DNA of 64,000 bases from NCBI GenBank assembly GCA_028343845.1, contig JAOLZO010000007.1, positions 12,501 through 76,500 of the forward strand. The letters are read 5' to 3'. Position numbers and translations under genes: made by a program. This DNA is from Verrucomicrobiota bacterium (GTDB taxonomy: Bacteria; Verrucomicrobiota; Verrucomicrobiia; Opitutales; Seribacteraceae). The notes beneath the pieces are model-generated. The model did not search any database. It worked only from the letters and a program-made list of their open reading frames with translations, and was not told where the DNA came from. This document shows positions 25,537 through 36,058 of the stretch, one piece after another (positions within the stretch are counted from its first letter, which is position 1; every line of letters begins with the position of its first letter).

Positions 25537-27024
25537 ATGCAATTCAAGCCATCCCTCGATGAATTTCTCGAAATATCGTCCGATTACGACGTGATTTCAG
25601 TACGCGCCGAATTCACTGCGGACGCCGAGACGCCTTTGGCTGCCTATGTCAAATTATCTGAAAGAAAGCCCGCTTTTCTCTTCGAATCGGTCGTGGGAGG
25701 TGAGCAGGTGAGCAGGTTTTCATTTGTCGGGGTTTCGCCTCGCAAAACCATTTCCTGCGGTCAGTCGACAACCGAAATCATTGAAAGAGATCAACCGCCC
25801 CGCAGCATCCCTACTCCGTCCGATCCTCTTGAACTCATTGAAGATGAGATCCAAGGAATACGGTACTCCGGAGCCGCGACAGACACGCGCTTTTCCGGAG
25901 GCGCGGTCGGATATATTTCATACGAGTACGCAAATCGAGTGGAACCAACCGTTCAAGTACCCAAGGAGGACCAGTTGGGACTCCCCTTGCTCTTTTTCAT
26001 GATAGCCGACTTGGTATTGATTTTCGATCATGCCTGCCAAACGCTTACCATCTGCGCGAACGCTTACGTCGACAATCGCCCTGAAGACGCCTACAAAGAT
26101 GCATGTGCCCGAATCAAAGAAACGATCGAACTACTGGACAAACCTTCCTCGCTCACACCTGCATCTCTAGACGCGCTCCCCGAAATCAGCGTACCGGAAG
26201 GGAACGTAAGTAAAAAAGACTTTGAGGCAATGGTTGAAAAGACGAAGGAGTACGTTCGTTCGGGCGACGTCATCCAATCGGTTCTTTCACAGCGATTCTC
26301 AGTGCCGTTCTCCCACCCCCCCTTAAACCTATACAGAGCCATCAGGGCAATCAATCCTTCCCCGTATATGTTTCTCATGGAAGGAAACGGGTTTTCCATT
26401 GTCGGAGCATCACCCGAGGTTCATGTTCGCTTAACCGAAGACGACGTATTGATCAGACCAATTGCAGGCACCCGACCACGTGGCAAGAACGAAGAGGAAG
26501 ATCAGTTGCTCGAAGATGATTTGCTGGCGGACGAAAAGGAAAAGGCCGAACATCTCATGCTTGTTGACTTGGCTCGCAACGATATCGGCCGGGTATGCAA
26601 AACAGGATCCGTTCGCGCGGCAGAATACATGAACGTCGAAAGGTACTCTCACGTCATGCACATTGTCTCTCAAGTGGTTGGTAAGCTCAGATCGGAGTGC
26701 AATGCCTTTGACCTCATGAGGGCCACCTTTCCTGCAGGCACGGTTAGCGGAGCCCCTAAAGTCAGAGCGATGCAAATCATTTCGGAATTCGAAAAGATTC
26801 AGAGAAACGCTTATGCCGGAGCTCTTGGATATTTTGGTTATGAAGGAAACCATGATTCATGTATCGCCATTCGCACGGCGATGATTGTCAACGACACTCT
26901 CCACCTTCAGGCTGGGGCTGGCATTGTAGCCGACTCGGTCCCGGAAAATGAATATGAGGAAACGATTAACAAAGCTAGAGGAATGCTCAATGCAATGGCT
27001 TTGGCTGAACGAATCAGTGATTGA
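25537..27024 (+). CDS. trpE: Anthranilate synthase component I
   Basis: TrpE converts chorismate plus ammonia (from TrpG) to anthranilate, the first step of tryptophan synthesis. The 495 residues have an N-terminal SxYxxLxxxxPAFLFES-type tryptophan-binding region (ERKPAFLFESVVGGEQVSRFSFVG). The catalytic C-terminal part has FIxIxGTRPRG-type IRPIAGTRPRGKNEEED, DLARNDIGRV, and FPAGTVSGAPKVRAM, with a GALGYFGY ending. trpG is not adjacent, so the operon is split. The 172 bp upstream gap holds a short TTATCC/GGATAA dyad (25472-25494) of unknown role. Confidence 0.95.
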   Translation: MQFKPSLDEFLEISSDYDVISVRAEFTADAETPLAAYVKLSERKPAFLFESVVGGEQVSRFSFVGVSPRKTISCGQSTTEIIERDQPPRSIPTPSDPLELIEDEIQGIRYSGAATDTRFSGGAVGYISYEYANRVEPTVQVPKEDQLGLPLLFFMIADLVLIFDHACQTLTICANAYVDNRPEDAYKDACARIKETIELLDKPSSLTPASLDALPEISVPEGNVSKKDFEAMVEKTKEYVRSGDVIQSVLSQRFSVPFSHPPLNLYRAIRAINPSPYMFLMEGNGFSIVGASPEVHVRLTEDDVLIRPIAGTRPRGKNEEEDQLLEDDLLADEKEKAEHLMLVDLARNDIGRVCKTGSVRAAEYMNVERYSHVMHIVSQVVGKLRSECNAFDLMRATFPAGTVSGAPKVRAMQIISEFEKIQRNAYAGALGYFGYEGNHDSCIAIRTAMIVNDTLHLQAGAGIVADSVPENEYEETINKARGMLNAMALAERISD

Positions 27025-27140
27025 GTGCGTCAAACAAAGTAGAAAATGTTACGTGTCATCCGATTACCCAGCGCGAATCACTTGAGCCACCCAAGAATAA
27101 CTTGATAACCTATTTAAAATCCCTGTAGTAAGCTTAATTG

Positions 27141-28052
27141 ATGCAAAACGACGAACAAGAGTCTCTAGACATCTACCTTCGGCAAATTTCTACGGTTCCT
27201 CTCATCACCGTTAAGGAGGAAATCGAACTTGCAGACCGGATAAAAAAAGGGGATGAGAAAGCCCGTGAGCACATGATCACGGCAAATCTTCGATTAGTGG
27301 TGAAAATTGCCAAGGAATACTCAAACATCGGGTTATCCCTGCTGGACCTAATAAACGAAGGAAATATAGGGCTCATGAAAGCCGTCGAACGATTTGATCC
27401 GACCAAAGGCGGCAAGCTCAGCACCTATGCCGCATGGTGGATCAAGCAATCGATCAAGAGAGCGCTGGCCAACCAAAGCAAAACGATCCGTTTACCCGTG
27501 CACATGGTTGACCGGGTGACGCAAATCCGAAGAACTTCCGTTCAACTGGCGGAAAAGCTTGGACGAGACCCGACCGATGAAGAATTGGCTTCCGAGATGA
27601 ACCTGCCGGTTGCCAGAATCACCCTGCTTAAGTCAGTTAGTCGAAAACCGGCATCTCTGGATTCACCCCTCGGAGAAAACGAAGGCTCGACCTTGGGCGA
27701 AATGGTTGCAGACGAGAAGTCAGGCAATCCGTACGAACATCTTCAATCAAAAAGTCTGATTGGCGACGTAAATCGCGTACTCGCTCAACTCGAACCGCGA
27801 GAAGCAGACATCATACGTCTAAGGTTTGGACTTGAAGGCCTTGAGCCTCTTACCCTCGAGGAAGTTGGGGATAAAATCGGGGTAACGAGGGAACGGGTTC
27901 GACAACTTCAGGAGCACGCCTTGCGGCAATTGCGAAAGAACATGGCAACCATGGAAAAGCAAAGGTCGGTAGAGGAAATTAAAGAAGAGGAGAGAATCGC
28001 CGAGCGGAACAAGATTCTCAAAGATATTCTCGAGCAGGCGAACCTAGCCTAG
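27141..28052 (+). CDS. Sigma-70 family RNA polymerase sigma factor (RpoD/RpoS-type, short)
   Basis: I start at ATG 27141 (303 residues). Regions 1.2 to 4.2 are all present: DIYLRQISTVPLITVKEEIELADRIKKGD, then region 2 with LRLVVKIAKEYSNIGLSLLDLINEGNIGLMKAVERFDP and STYAAWWIKQSIKRAL, region 3, and region 4.2 LTLEEVGDKIGVTRERVRQLQEHALRQLR. It lacks region 1.1 and the non-conserved insert of a full housekeeping RpoD, so it is either a compact primary sigma factor or a group 2 (RpoS-like) factor. Confidence 0.9.
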   Translation: MQNDEQESLDIYLRQISTVPLITVKEEIELADRIKKGDEKAREHMITANLRLVVKIAKEYSNIGLSLLDLINEGNIGLMKAVERFDPTKGGKLSTYAAWWIKQSIKRALANQSKTIRLPVHMVDRVTQIRRTSVQLAEKLGRDPTDEELASEMNLPVARITLLKSVSRKPASLDSPLGENEGSTLGEMVADEKSGNPYEHLQSKSLIGDVNRVLAQLEPREADIIRLRFGLEGLEPLTLEEVGDKIGVTRERVRQLQEHALRQLRKNMATMEKQRSVEEIKEEERIAERNKILKDILEQANLA

Positions 28053-28081
28053 CTCTGCATTCGCCCTCCTTAGTTCTCTTC

Positions 28082-29755
<1,674 letters not shown>

Positions 29756-29794
29756 AATGAGATAATTTTATATATAAGCCAACTTCGCCTGAGC

Positions 29795-29941
29795 AAAATC
29801 GCACTTTCAATACGAACTGCAAGCAAGGCTGGGTTAGAGGTTAAAATGAACGAGTTATAAAGAACGAAAAATTAATACAAAGTTACAAAAAATACTCAAA
29901 AGGCCTCTCGCGCAAGATGAAAAAGACAAAAGTGCGATTTT
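29795..29941. repeat. 13 bp inverted repeat pair bracketing the rpsA upstream region
   Basis: AAAATCGCACTTT (29795-29807) and its perfect reverse complement (29929-29941) lie in the 207 bp gap between the rpsA start and the hisG stop, 121 bases apart. The left copy is 39 bases upstream of the rpsA ATG. They could pair as a long-range stem in an rpsA leader or be two inverted sites for one protein. Confidence 0.6.
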
Positions 29942-29962
29942 CGGAACGAGCCAAGCTAACGC

Positions 29963-30838
29963 TTAGGGAACTATCTTATTTAACGGGAATTCAACAATTC
30001 CTTCAGCCCCCATCCTCTTGAGGGCAGGAATCAGTTCACGAGAAACGTCTCTCTCAATCACCGTTTCCAAGGCAATCCACGCTTCATCACTCAAAGAAGA
30101 AACGGTTGGCTTGCGAAGAGCAGGCACTTCCTTCAGGACGGCTTCCAACTTGGATTTTTCCAAGTTCAGCTTGAGCCCGACCTTGGTATCTGCCTGCAAA
30201 GCAGCATTGAGCATGAGAGCCATGTTTTCAATCTTGGCTCTCTTTTCCTCATCCTCCCAACTCTTTTTATTGGCAATAAGAACGGTGTTCGTCTCCATCA
30301 AAACATCGACTATTCTTAAATTATTGGCCCGTAATGAGCTTCCTGTTTCGGTAAGATCAACGATCGCATCCACTAATTCGGGAACCTTGACCTCCGTTGC
30401 CCCCCAAGAAAATTCGACTTCTGCATCCACTCCGTGCTTTTGCAGATAAGATTGAGTCACTTTCACCAACTCGGTGGCAATCGTCTTGCCCTGCAAATCG
30501 GAAACTTCACGAATTTCAGAATTTTCGGGTACGGCCAAAACCCACTTGGAGATCCGGTTGGACGAACGGCTGTAAATCAAGTCAGCTACAATCTCCACCG
30601 AAGATTCGTTCTCGCTCACCCAGTCTCTGCCTGTAAGTCCGCAATCAAAAAAACCATCTTCAACATAACGGCTCATCTCTTGCGCCCGCACAAAACGGCC
30701 ATCCACTTGAGGGTCGTCCCAACATGGCTTGTATGAACGGGACCCTTTTGATATGCGAAACCCAGCTTTCCCGAACAACTTGATCGTAGGTTCTTCCAAG
30801 CTACCCTTGGGCAGTCCAAAATTTAGTAATGCACTCAT
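29963..30838 (-). CDS. hisG: ATP phosphoribosyltransferase, long (HisG-L) form
   Basis: HisG joins ATP and PRPP in the first step of histidine synthesis. The 291-residue length and the C-terminal ACT-like regulatory domain (about 215-290) mark the long, self-sufficient form that needs no HisZ. The catalytic part shows NFGLPKGSLEEPTIKLF, CGLTGRDWV, and DLTETGSSLRANNLRI, the PRPP-binding loop region. Start is ATG at 30838. It is downstream of the exonuclease gene on the same strand. Confidence 0.95.
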   Translation of the reverse strand: MSALLNFGLPKGSLEEPTIKLFGKAGFRISKGSRSYKPCWDDPQVDGRFVRAQEMSRYVEDGFFDCGLTGRDWVSENESSVEIVADLIYSRSSNRISKWVLAVPENSEIREVSDLQGKTIATELVKVTQSYLQKHGVDAEVEFSWGATEVKVPELVDAIVDLTETGSSLRANNLRIVDVLMETNTVLIANKKSWEDEEKRAKIENMALMLNAALQADTKVGLKLNLEKSKLEAVLKEVPALRKPTVSSLSDEAWIALETVIERDVSRELIPALKRMGAEGIVEFPLNKIVP

Positions 30839-30900
30839 GATAAAAGCCTCCTAAAAAATTCTTTTTGACCGCTCAAAGCAAGTAAATTGAAGAAGGGCGG

Positions 30901-31767
30901 TTAGGCATACCTAACTTGAGCCTGCTCCCAAGACTTGCTCATTTCCAGTTCCAGAAGAATTTCTTTCAAGTCATTCAAATCGACTTGCGGGCAAGAGGTC
31001 ATATCAAATTCAATGTCGGATTCCAATCGAATGAGGTCCCTGTTTCTCATCAAATCGGATCTTTTTTCGTAAACCAAACTACAAAAACGCTTAGGAGTAA
31101 GCCTACCTGCATTTTCGATCAAGTTCTCCAAATTGCCATGCTCCCCCATCCACTTTTGAGCGGTCTTGGGACCAACTCCCATAAGCCCTGGTATGTTGTC
31201 GGACTGATCTCCGATAATAGACAAATAATCAAGAATCCCAGAAGGCGGAACTCCGAATTTATCAGCAACCGCTGCCTCGTCCAGCAACCGCCAACCCAAC
31301 TTCGGGTTAGCCGTAGGAGGGGGAAGGAGTTGCTTGGTCTTGGGGCTGACAAGTTGTGACAAGTCTTTGTCCGAGCTGACAATTAGCAATTCGTCACTCC
31401 CATCTGCTCTTTTAGTCACTGCAGAGGCAATAAGATCATCCGCTTCCAAGCCCTCTTTTTCGGCCCATCCGAAACCAAGTGCAGTAGTCAATCGCTTTAC
31501 CCACTCCAATTGCTCGGAAAACCCCTCGGGAGGAAGTCCCCTATTGGCCTTGTAACTAGGTAAGATCTGCTCTCTTCGCCTTGATCCTCCTTTGTCAAAA
31601 AAGACCCAAATTTCATTTGGAGACCAATCATCCTCAAGTCTCCAAAACGAGCGAAGCCATCCATGAACCATATTCGTAGGGAAACCGTCGGACCGGCTTA
31701 GGTCGCGAATCCCGTAAAAGGCTCGAAAAGCAAGGTTGTGTCCGTCGCATAATAGGGTTTTTGCCAT
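30901..31767 (-). CDS. Stand-alone 5'-3' exonuclease (DNA polymerase I N-domain type)
   Basis: The 288 residues correspond to the FEN-like 5'-3' exonuclease domain alone: LLCDGHNLAFRAFYGI, WVFFDKGGSRRREQILPSYKANR, LEADDLIASAV, SSDKDLSQLV, and a helix-hairpin-helix region in DYLSIIGDQSDNIPGLMGVGPKTAQKWM. The acidic metal ligands are present. No polymerase domain follows. It would remove RNA primers or flaps, as do ExoIX/Xni and the exonucleases that complement Pol I. A full polA may exist elsewhere in the genome. Confidence 0.9.
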   Translation of the reverse strand: MAKTLLCDGHNLAFRAFYGIRDLSRSDGFPTNMVHGWLRSFWRLEDDWSPNEIWVFFDKGGSRRREQILPSYKANRGLPPEGFSEQLEWVKRLTTALGFGWAEKEGLEADDLIASAVTKRADGSDELLIVSSDKDLSQLVSPKTKQLLPPPTANPKLGWRLLDEAAVADKFGVPPSGILDYLSIIGDQSDNIPGLMGVGPKTAQKWMGEHGNLENLIENAGRLTPKRFCSLVYEKRSDLMRNRDLIRLESDIEFDMTSCPQVDLNDLKEILLELEMSKSWEQAQVRYA

Positions 31768-31853
31768 CTTTTGATAAAGACAGTCTCATCAGGTTTGGGG
31801 CAAGCGCAAACCTCCCAAGTGAAATCTTACTTAAAGGAATGGATGCTGATTTC

Positions 31854-33158
31854 TTATTCGTAAGAAACCAGCGATCCTTCCACAAACTCCGGGCTTGCCT
31901 CGATCATGCGAACTCGTGCCATTCGATTCTCCAATCCTTTGGGTTCTTGCCGTATGTTTACCCTGACGTAATGCTGGGTATACCCTCCATAAAACCCGTC
32001 TTTCGGGTTTTCCAAGAGCACTTCAAAATCTTGGCCAAGTTGTGCTTGGTGAAATTTCATTTTCTTCGCAGCCGATAAACGGCGCAGATGAGCGCTCCTT
32101 CTGCGCTTTTCCTCCACAGGAACCTGTTCCTTCATCTTCGCGGCTGCAGTTCCGTCTCGAACGGAAAAGGTAAAGGTATGGCAATAAGAAAAGGGCAATT
32201 GGAGGAAGTTTGCACAAGTTTCTTCGAAATCGGCCTCCGACTCACCTGGAAAGCCAACCATCAAGTCCGTACCAAGGCAAATGTTGGGGACGGCATGGGA
32301 GATCCGATCAAAAAAAGCAATCATCTCATTCATACCGTATTTCCTTCTCATTCGCATAAGCGTACGATCACAGCATGCCTGCATAGGGACATGAAGGTAA
32401 GGCATGAGAGGGGATCCGACGTCAGCCATCATTCCGAACAACTCTTCGGGAATCGTAGTTGGCTCGATGCTGCTTATACGCAATCTGTCGACTCCAGGCA
32501 GTTCGGCAAGACCCTTGACCAAATCAAGGAAACCCTTCGCTCGCGAATGATAGGTGCCAAGATTGACACCGGTGAGAACAAATTCACGAACCCCCTTTCG
32601 AACCATACCTCTCGCCTCTTCGAATAAATCATTCCAGTCACGAGACCGGGCCCTTCCTCGAGCAAAGGGAATTATGCAAAAAGAACACATGAAGTCACAT
32701 CCGTCCTGAATTTTCAAATTCGCTCTTTGTTCGAAATCAGTATCTCCGACAAATCCTATGCTAAAATCTTCTCGGCTTATTCGTTCCCTAACCACTACCG
32801 GAGTTTCGGGTTTTTCTTCCGTCAGATAATCAAGGAAATTGAGCTTGTCCTGATTTCCGATAACGAAATCAACCCCGTCTATCATCGCCACTCGATTAGC
32901 TGCCATTTGGGAATAACAGCCAACAACGACCGTAATTGCCTTGGGGTTGCGGCGTATGAACCGGCGGATTACGTTTCTGGACTTTGCATCGGCTTCACGG
33001 GTAACCGTACATGAATTGATGACTCCGATGTCAGCTTCATCTCCAAATGAAACGATCTGATAACCAGCCTCCTTGAGTTTCCCTTCCAATGCCAATGCCT
33101 CGTACTGGTTAAGGCGGCAACCAAGAGCCCGAACCGAAGCTTTTTTCACTTTATTCAT
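31854..33158 (-). CDS. mtaB: tRNA N6-threonylcarbamoyladenosine (t6A37) methylthiotransferase MtaB
   Basis: MtaB is a radical-SAM enzyme that makes ms2t6A at position 37 of ANN-decoding tRNAs. Cys14, Cys50 and Cys81 bind the auxiliary Fe-S cluster in the N-terminal UPF0004 domain. The radical-SAM CxxxCxxC is Cys154/158/161 in DGCDFMCSFCIIPFARGR, and the TRAM-like C-terminal domain is present. It acts on the product of the t6A pathway begun by tsaC earlier in the window. The 434-residue length is normal. Confidence 0.94.
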   Translation of the reverse strand: MNKVKKASVRALGCRLNQYEALALEGKLKEAGYQIVSFGDEADIGVINSCTVTREADAKSRNVIRRFIRRNPKAITVVVGCYSQMAANRVAMIDGVDFVIGNQDKLNFLDYLTEEKPETPVVVRERISREDFSIGFVGDTDFEQRANLKIQDGCDFMCSFCIIPFARGRARSRDWNDLFEEARGMVRKGVREFVLTGVNLGTYHSRAKGFLDLVKGLAELPGVDRLRISSIEPTTIPEELFGMMADVGSPLMPYLHVPMQACCDRTLMRMRRKYGMNEMIAFFDRISHAVPNICLGTDLMVGFPGESEADFEETCANFLQLPFSYCHTFTFSVRDGTAAAKMKEQVPVEEKRRRSAHLRRLSAAKKMKFHQAQLGQDFEVLLENPKDGFYGGYTQHYVRVNIRQEPKGLENRMARVRMIEASPEFVEGSLVSYE

Positions 33159-33182
33159 TAAGCCAGGTTCAAAGAGCTAGGT

Positions 33183-33956
33183 TCAAAGATTACCGACCTT
33201 CGGTAGCGAATGTCCATTTTTTGCCAAAACTCCAATCAATCGGAACGCTTTAAGGTAGCGAGGAACAAAGACCGAGGGATTGGAGCAACAACGAAGAAAC
33301 CACCCCATGTAAATTCGGTCCACCCAATTTGGAATCTTGACCTGCTCGCCCGAAAGAAAAGCCAAAGCCGCTCCCGTACATAAGATCGTTACCGGAAAGG
33401 AAACCTGGTTACGGAGAAAAAAACCGAGCCTTTCCTGCACACCTCCACCCAATTGAATAAAAACGGTTCTTGGTTTACGTTCGATAATTTTTGCAAGGAG
33501 CTCCCTATCTTCGAGCGGACCGACTCTCGAATATCGAGGAGCAATGTAAAAGTCATCATCTTGAAAGGACAAACCCAATTCGTCCTTCAACCATTTTCTG
33601 TTCGCGACCTCTTGCTCTCGATCCGGCATGATCCAAAAGGAACTGTGAGCCGAAGGGGCATCCTTCCCGAGGAGATAGGCCTTGAGGAACGCCAACCCTG
33701 AAATTCTCTTAATGGGTTCTCTGGAAAAAAACCTGGACCACAAACACATCAATCCGCTATCCGGCAAAACCAGATCGGCTTGAGTAACGGCATTCGAATA
33801 GACTGTGCAATCGGTAAGATCCCCTGCCAGACCAGGACCGGAAGGAGCCAAGCACAATCCCCCTTGCTTCGCCTTGGTTACGGCATCTCCAAGTGAACCA
33901 CGGAAAAAATCGATGCCCAGGAGACGAAATTTTTCTGCGACCATACCTCCATCCAA
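33183..33956 (-). CDS. WecG/TagA/CpsF-family glycosyltransferase
   Basis: The 257-residue protein matches the GT26 WecG/TagA family: NAVTQADLVLPDSGLMCLW near residue 70, a PDREQEV segment, and IQLGGGVQERLGFFLRNQ, with a final MGWFLRCCSNPSVFVPRYL. Members add ManNAc or ManNAcA to lipid-linked sugars during teichoic-acid or polysaccharide synthesis. Here it follows the sugar-1-phosphate transferase by 7 bases, so together they probably build the first two sugars of the lipid-linked glycan. It lacks membrane segments. Confidence 0.9.
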   Translation of the reverse strand: MDGGMVAEKFRLLGIDFFRGSLGDAVTKAKQGGLCLAPSGPGLAGDLTDCTVYSNAVTQADLVLPDSGLMCLWSRFFSREPIKRISGLAFLKAYLLGKDAPSAHSSFWIMPDREQEVANRKWLKDELGLSFQDDDFYIAPRYSRVGPLEDRELLAKIIERKPRTVFIQLGGGVQERLGFFLRNQVSFPVTILCTGAALAFLSGEQVKIPNWVDRIYMGWFLRCCSNPSVFVPRYLKAFRLIGVLAKNGHSLPKVGNL

Positions 33957-33963
33957 ACAAGGA

Positions 33964-35388
33964 TCAACAAGCGCTCTTTGGAGGGAACATCACTTGGCCA
34001 ATCGTGCGCACAACTATTTCCACATCCAACCAAATGGACCAATTGCCTACGTAGTTGAAATCCAGTTCGATTCTTTTGCGCACCAATGACGGATCCGTAA
34101 ACTCACCCCGCAATCCCCTGCACTGAGCTGGACCTGTAACACCCGGCTTAACGAACTGACGTATGCGATAAGCCTTGTAATCGCGCTGGAAGAGATAGTC
34201 ATGTTCTGCCAAATAAGGTCTGGGCCCCACCAAGCTCATATCCCCTTTGAGCACATTTATAAACTGAGGTATTTCATCGATACTGAACCTTCGCATAATG
34301 CGACCTAATGAGAAAACCCGCGAGTCATGAGGACGAGCCTGCTCAGCTTCGTCCCGCTTTCCGCTTTCATCATGAATCATGGATCGAAATTTCCAAATCA
34401 CAAATCTCTTCCCTGCCAGTCCTACCCGTTCTTGCCTGAAGAAGAGAGGTCCGGGAGACTGGATGATCTGAAATACCTTAACCATCAACATGCAAACCGG
34501 AAGAGCAAATGCCAGGGCAGGCAAACTTATCATCAAGTCAAAAGCCCTCTTGACCATCCGATTGAAAGGGCTTTCCAATGGCTCGTTTTGCAAGGAGAAA
34601 AACTGCCTTCCCGACTCTTCGACAAAAACCAGGCGGGAATCGAAAAAGCCGGACAAGGAATTATAAATTAGAACGCGGCAACCATGTTTGCTTGCCAAAT
34701 CCGTAACCACGGGAATCCATTTTTCCATATTCCGATCAGGAAGGATTATCAGCTGATGGATTTTATAAGCGCTCAAATATTCCCCTAGTTTTGAGTAGGT
34801 GCCGAGCCATGGTAGCTTGACTGAACTCGGAACCTCCTCCGTTGTCGAAAAAGCACCCTGAAAGCTGAATCCCTGCTCTGAATGCCTGACAATCCAATTT
34901 GTCAATCCGTCCAAGGAAGAAGCCTCCCCTAAAATCACACTCTTTTTATCAATAGAACCAAAGCCCATCAGTCTCTTGAACAGCCCCGGAATGGCAAAGT
35001 TTGATCCGATCAATAAAGGCCAGCAGGTTGACAGGTAAAAAACAAGAAATAGCCGACTCGTCTCATTGTCCTTGGTTGCAAAGTAGGAACCAAAAACGAA
35101 GAAAGCAATTAACGAGGTTTGAAAATTCGCTTTCATCACGGACTCCCGAATTCTTCGCCAACCACTCTTGATAAAAAAGGAACCGTAATTTTGAAGCGTG
35201 CCGAAAGTAGCGACAATCAATCCAGCAACTGCAACCAAAGCGTAATTCCAAGGCAAGTTGATGAGGGGGAAATCCCATCTTTCCCAAAGGTAAACGCATC
35301 CCCAAAACCAAAAGAAAACAAAAACGAGCAGGCACAACCTATGCATAAGTGCATATCCTCGATCTCGGTGGTTCGGCATGGTGGGCAT
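33964..35388 (-). CDS. Polyprenyl-phosphate sugar-1-phosphate transferase (PGT, WbaP/WcaJ-like)
   Basis: The 474-residue inner-membrane enzyme has four N-terminal membrane segments, a CoA-binding-like middle domain, and a C-terminal bacterial sugar-transferase domain starting at MVKRAFDLMISLPALAFALPVCMLMVKVFQ. The conserved FFRQERVGLAGKRFVIWKFRSM, then RFSIDEIPQFINVLKGDMSLVGPRPYL and VKPGVTGPAQCRG are present. It would load a sugar-1-phosphate on undecaprenyl phosphate and so start polysaccharide assembly. It is divergent from the GbsR-type regulator. Confidence 0.93.
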   Translation of the reverse strand: MPTMPNHRDRGYALMHRLCLLVFVFFWFWGCVYLWERWDFPLINLPWNYALVAVAGLIVATFGTLQNYGSFFIKSGWRRIRESVMKANFQTSLIAFFVFGSYFATKDNETSRLFLVFYLSTCWPLLIGSNFAIPGLFKRLMGFGSIDKKSVILGEASSLDGLTNWIVRHSEQGFSFQGAFSTTEEVPSSVKLPWLGTYSKLGEYLSAYKIHQLIILPDRNMEKWIPVVTDLASKHGCRVLIYNSLSGFFDSRLVFVEESGRQFFSLQNEPLESPFNRMVKRAFDLMISLPALAFALPVCMLMVKVFQIIQSPGPLFFRQERVGLAGKRFVIWKFRSMIHDESGKRDEAEQARPHDSRVFSLGRIMRRFSIDEIPQFINVLKGDMSLVGPRPYLAEHDYLFQRDYKAYRIRQFVKPGVTGPAQCRGLRGEFTDPSLVRKRIELDFNYVGNWSIWLDVEIVVRTIGQVMFPPKSAC

Positions 35389-35542
35389 GGTGCTAAGGAT
35401 TTAAGCCTCTCTAATATGCCCTATGTGATCGAAGGGCGCAAGAATCTATTTAAAAAATCCAGTCCGATGGTTTCGTTTCACGAGATCGGGCGGTTCAGTT
35501 CAGTTCTTGCTAATTTCATTTTTTTTTGAAATAAATGAAGTC

Positions 35543-36058
35543 ATGACATCGGCATCAAACCTCAATGCTGAATCAAGCCCTGCCTTGGGACAGCGAAACC
35601 TTGAACTGGAATCCATCGATTTCTTCGTACGCTTAATGAGCATGTTAGGGATGCCCCGGTCCGTGGGCGAAATATATGGATTACTCTATTTTTCCATGGA
35701 TTCCCTACCCATGGACCAAATAGCATCAAGACTTGGCATCAGCATCGGTTCGGCAAGCCAAGGTCTACGTACGCTCCGATCTCTCAAAGCCGTGCGCACC
35801 GCTTACGTCGCCGGCGACCGGAGAGACCACTACTTTGCGGAAACAGAATTCAGAAGATTGTTCTCGAACTTCATCAAAGACGAGATCATGCCTCATCTGG
35901 AAAGTGCAAAAGATCGGATTTCCAAGATGGAAGAATCTCTACCTGAGGAGTCGTCCGAAGACAGTGCATTCTACAAGGTTCGTATAGAAAAACTAAGGCG
36001 ATTGACCAAAGCGAGCGGCCGATTATTGCCCGCCCTTGCCGGTTTGCTTAAATTATGA
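35543..36058 (+). CDS. GbsR/MarR-type winged-helix transcriptional regulator
   Basis: I start at ATG 35543 (171 residues). The frame is open from 35507, but the extra residues add nothing conserved. The winged helix-turn-helix is in SVGEIYGLLYFSMDSLPMDQIASRLGISIGSASQGLRTLRSLKAV, with the wing in DRRDHYFAETEF, the GbsR-like arrangement. The gene overlaps the NusG-like gene by four bases (ATGA) and heads the polysaccharide operon, divergent from the sugar-phosphate transferase. It probably controls transcription of the locus; the ligand is unknown. Confidence 0.85.
   Translation: MTSASNLNAESSPALGQRNLELESIDFFVRLMSMLGMPRSVGEIYGLLYFSMDSLPMDQIASRLGISIGSASQGLRTLRSLKAVRTAYVAGDRRDHYFAETEFRRLFSNFIKDEIMPHLESAKDRISKMEESLPEESSEDSAFYKVRIEKLRRLTKASGRLLPALAGLLKL

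Noticed and set aside
32088-32627. 179-residue open frame antisense to mtaB
   Set aside because: Opposite conserved MtaB sequence including the radical-SAM region; shadow only.
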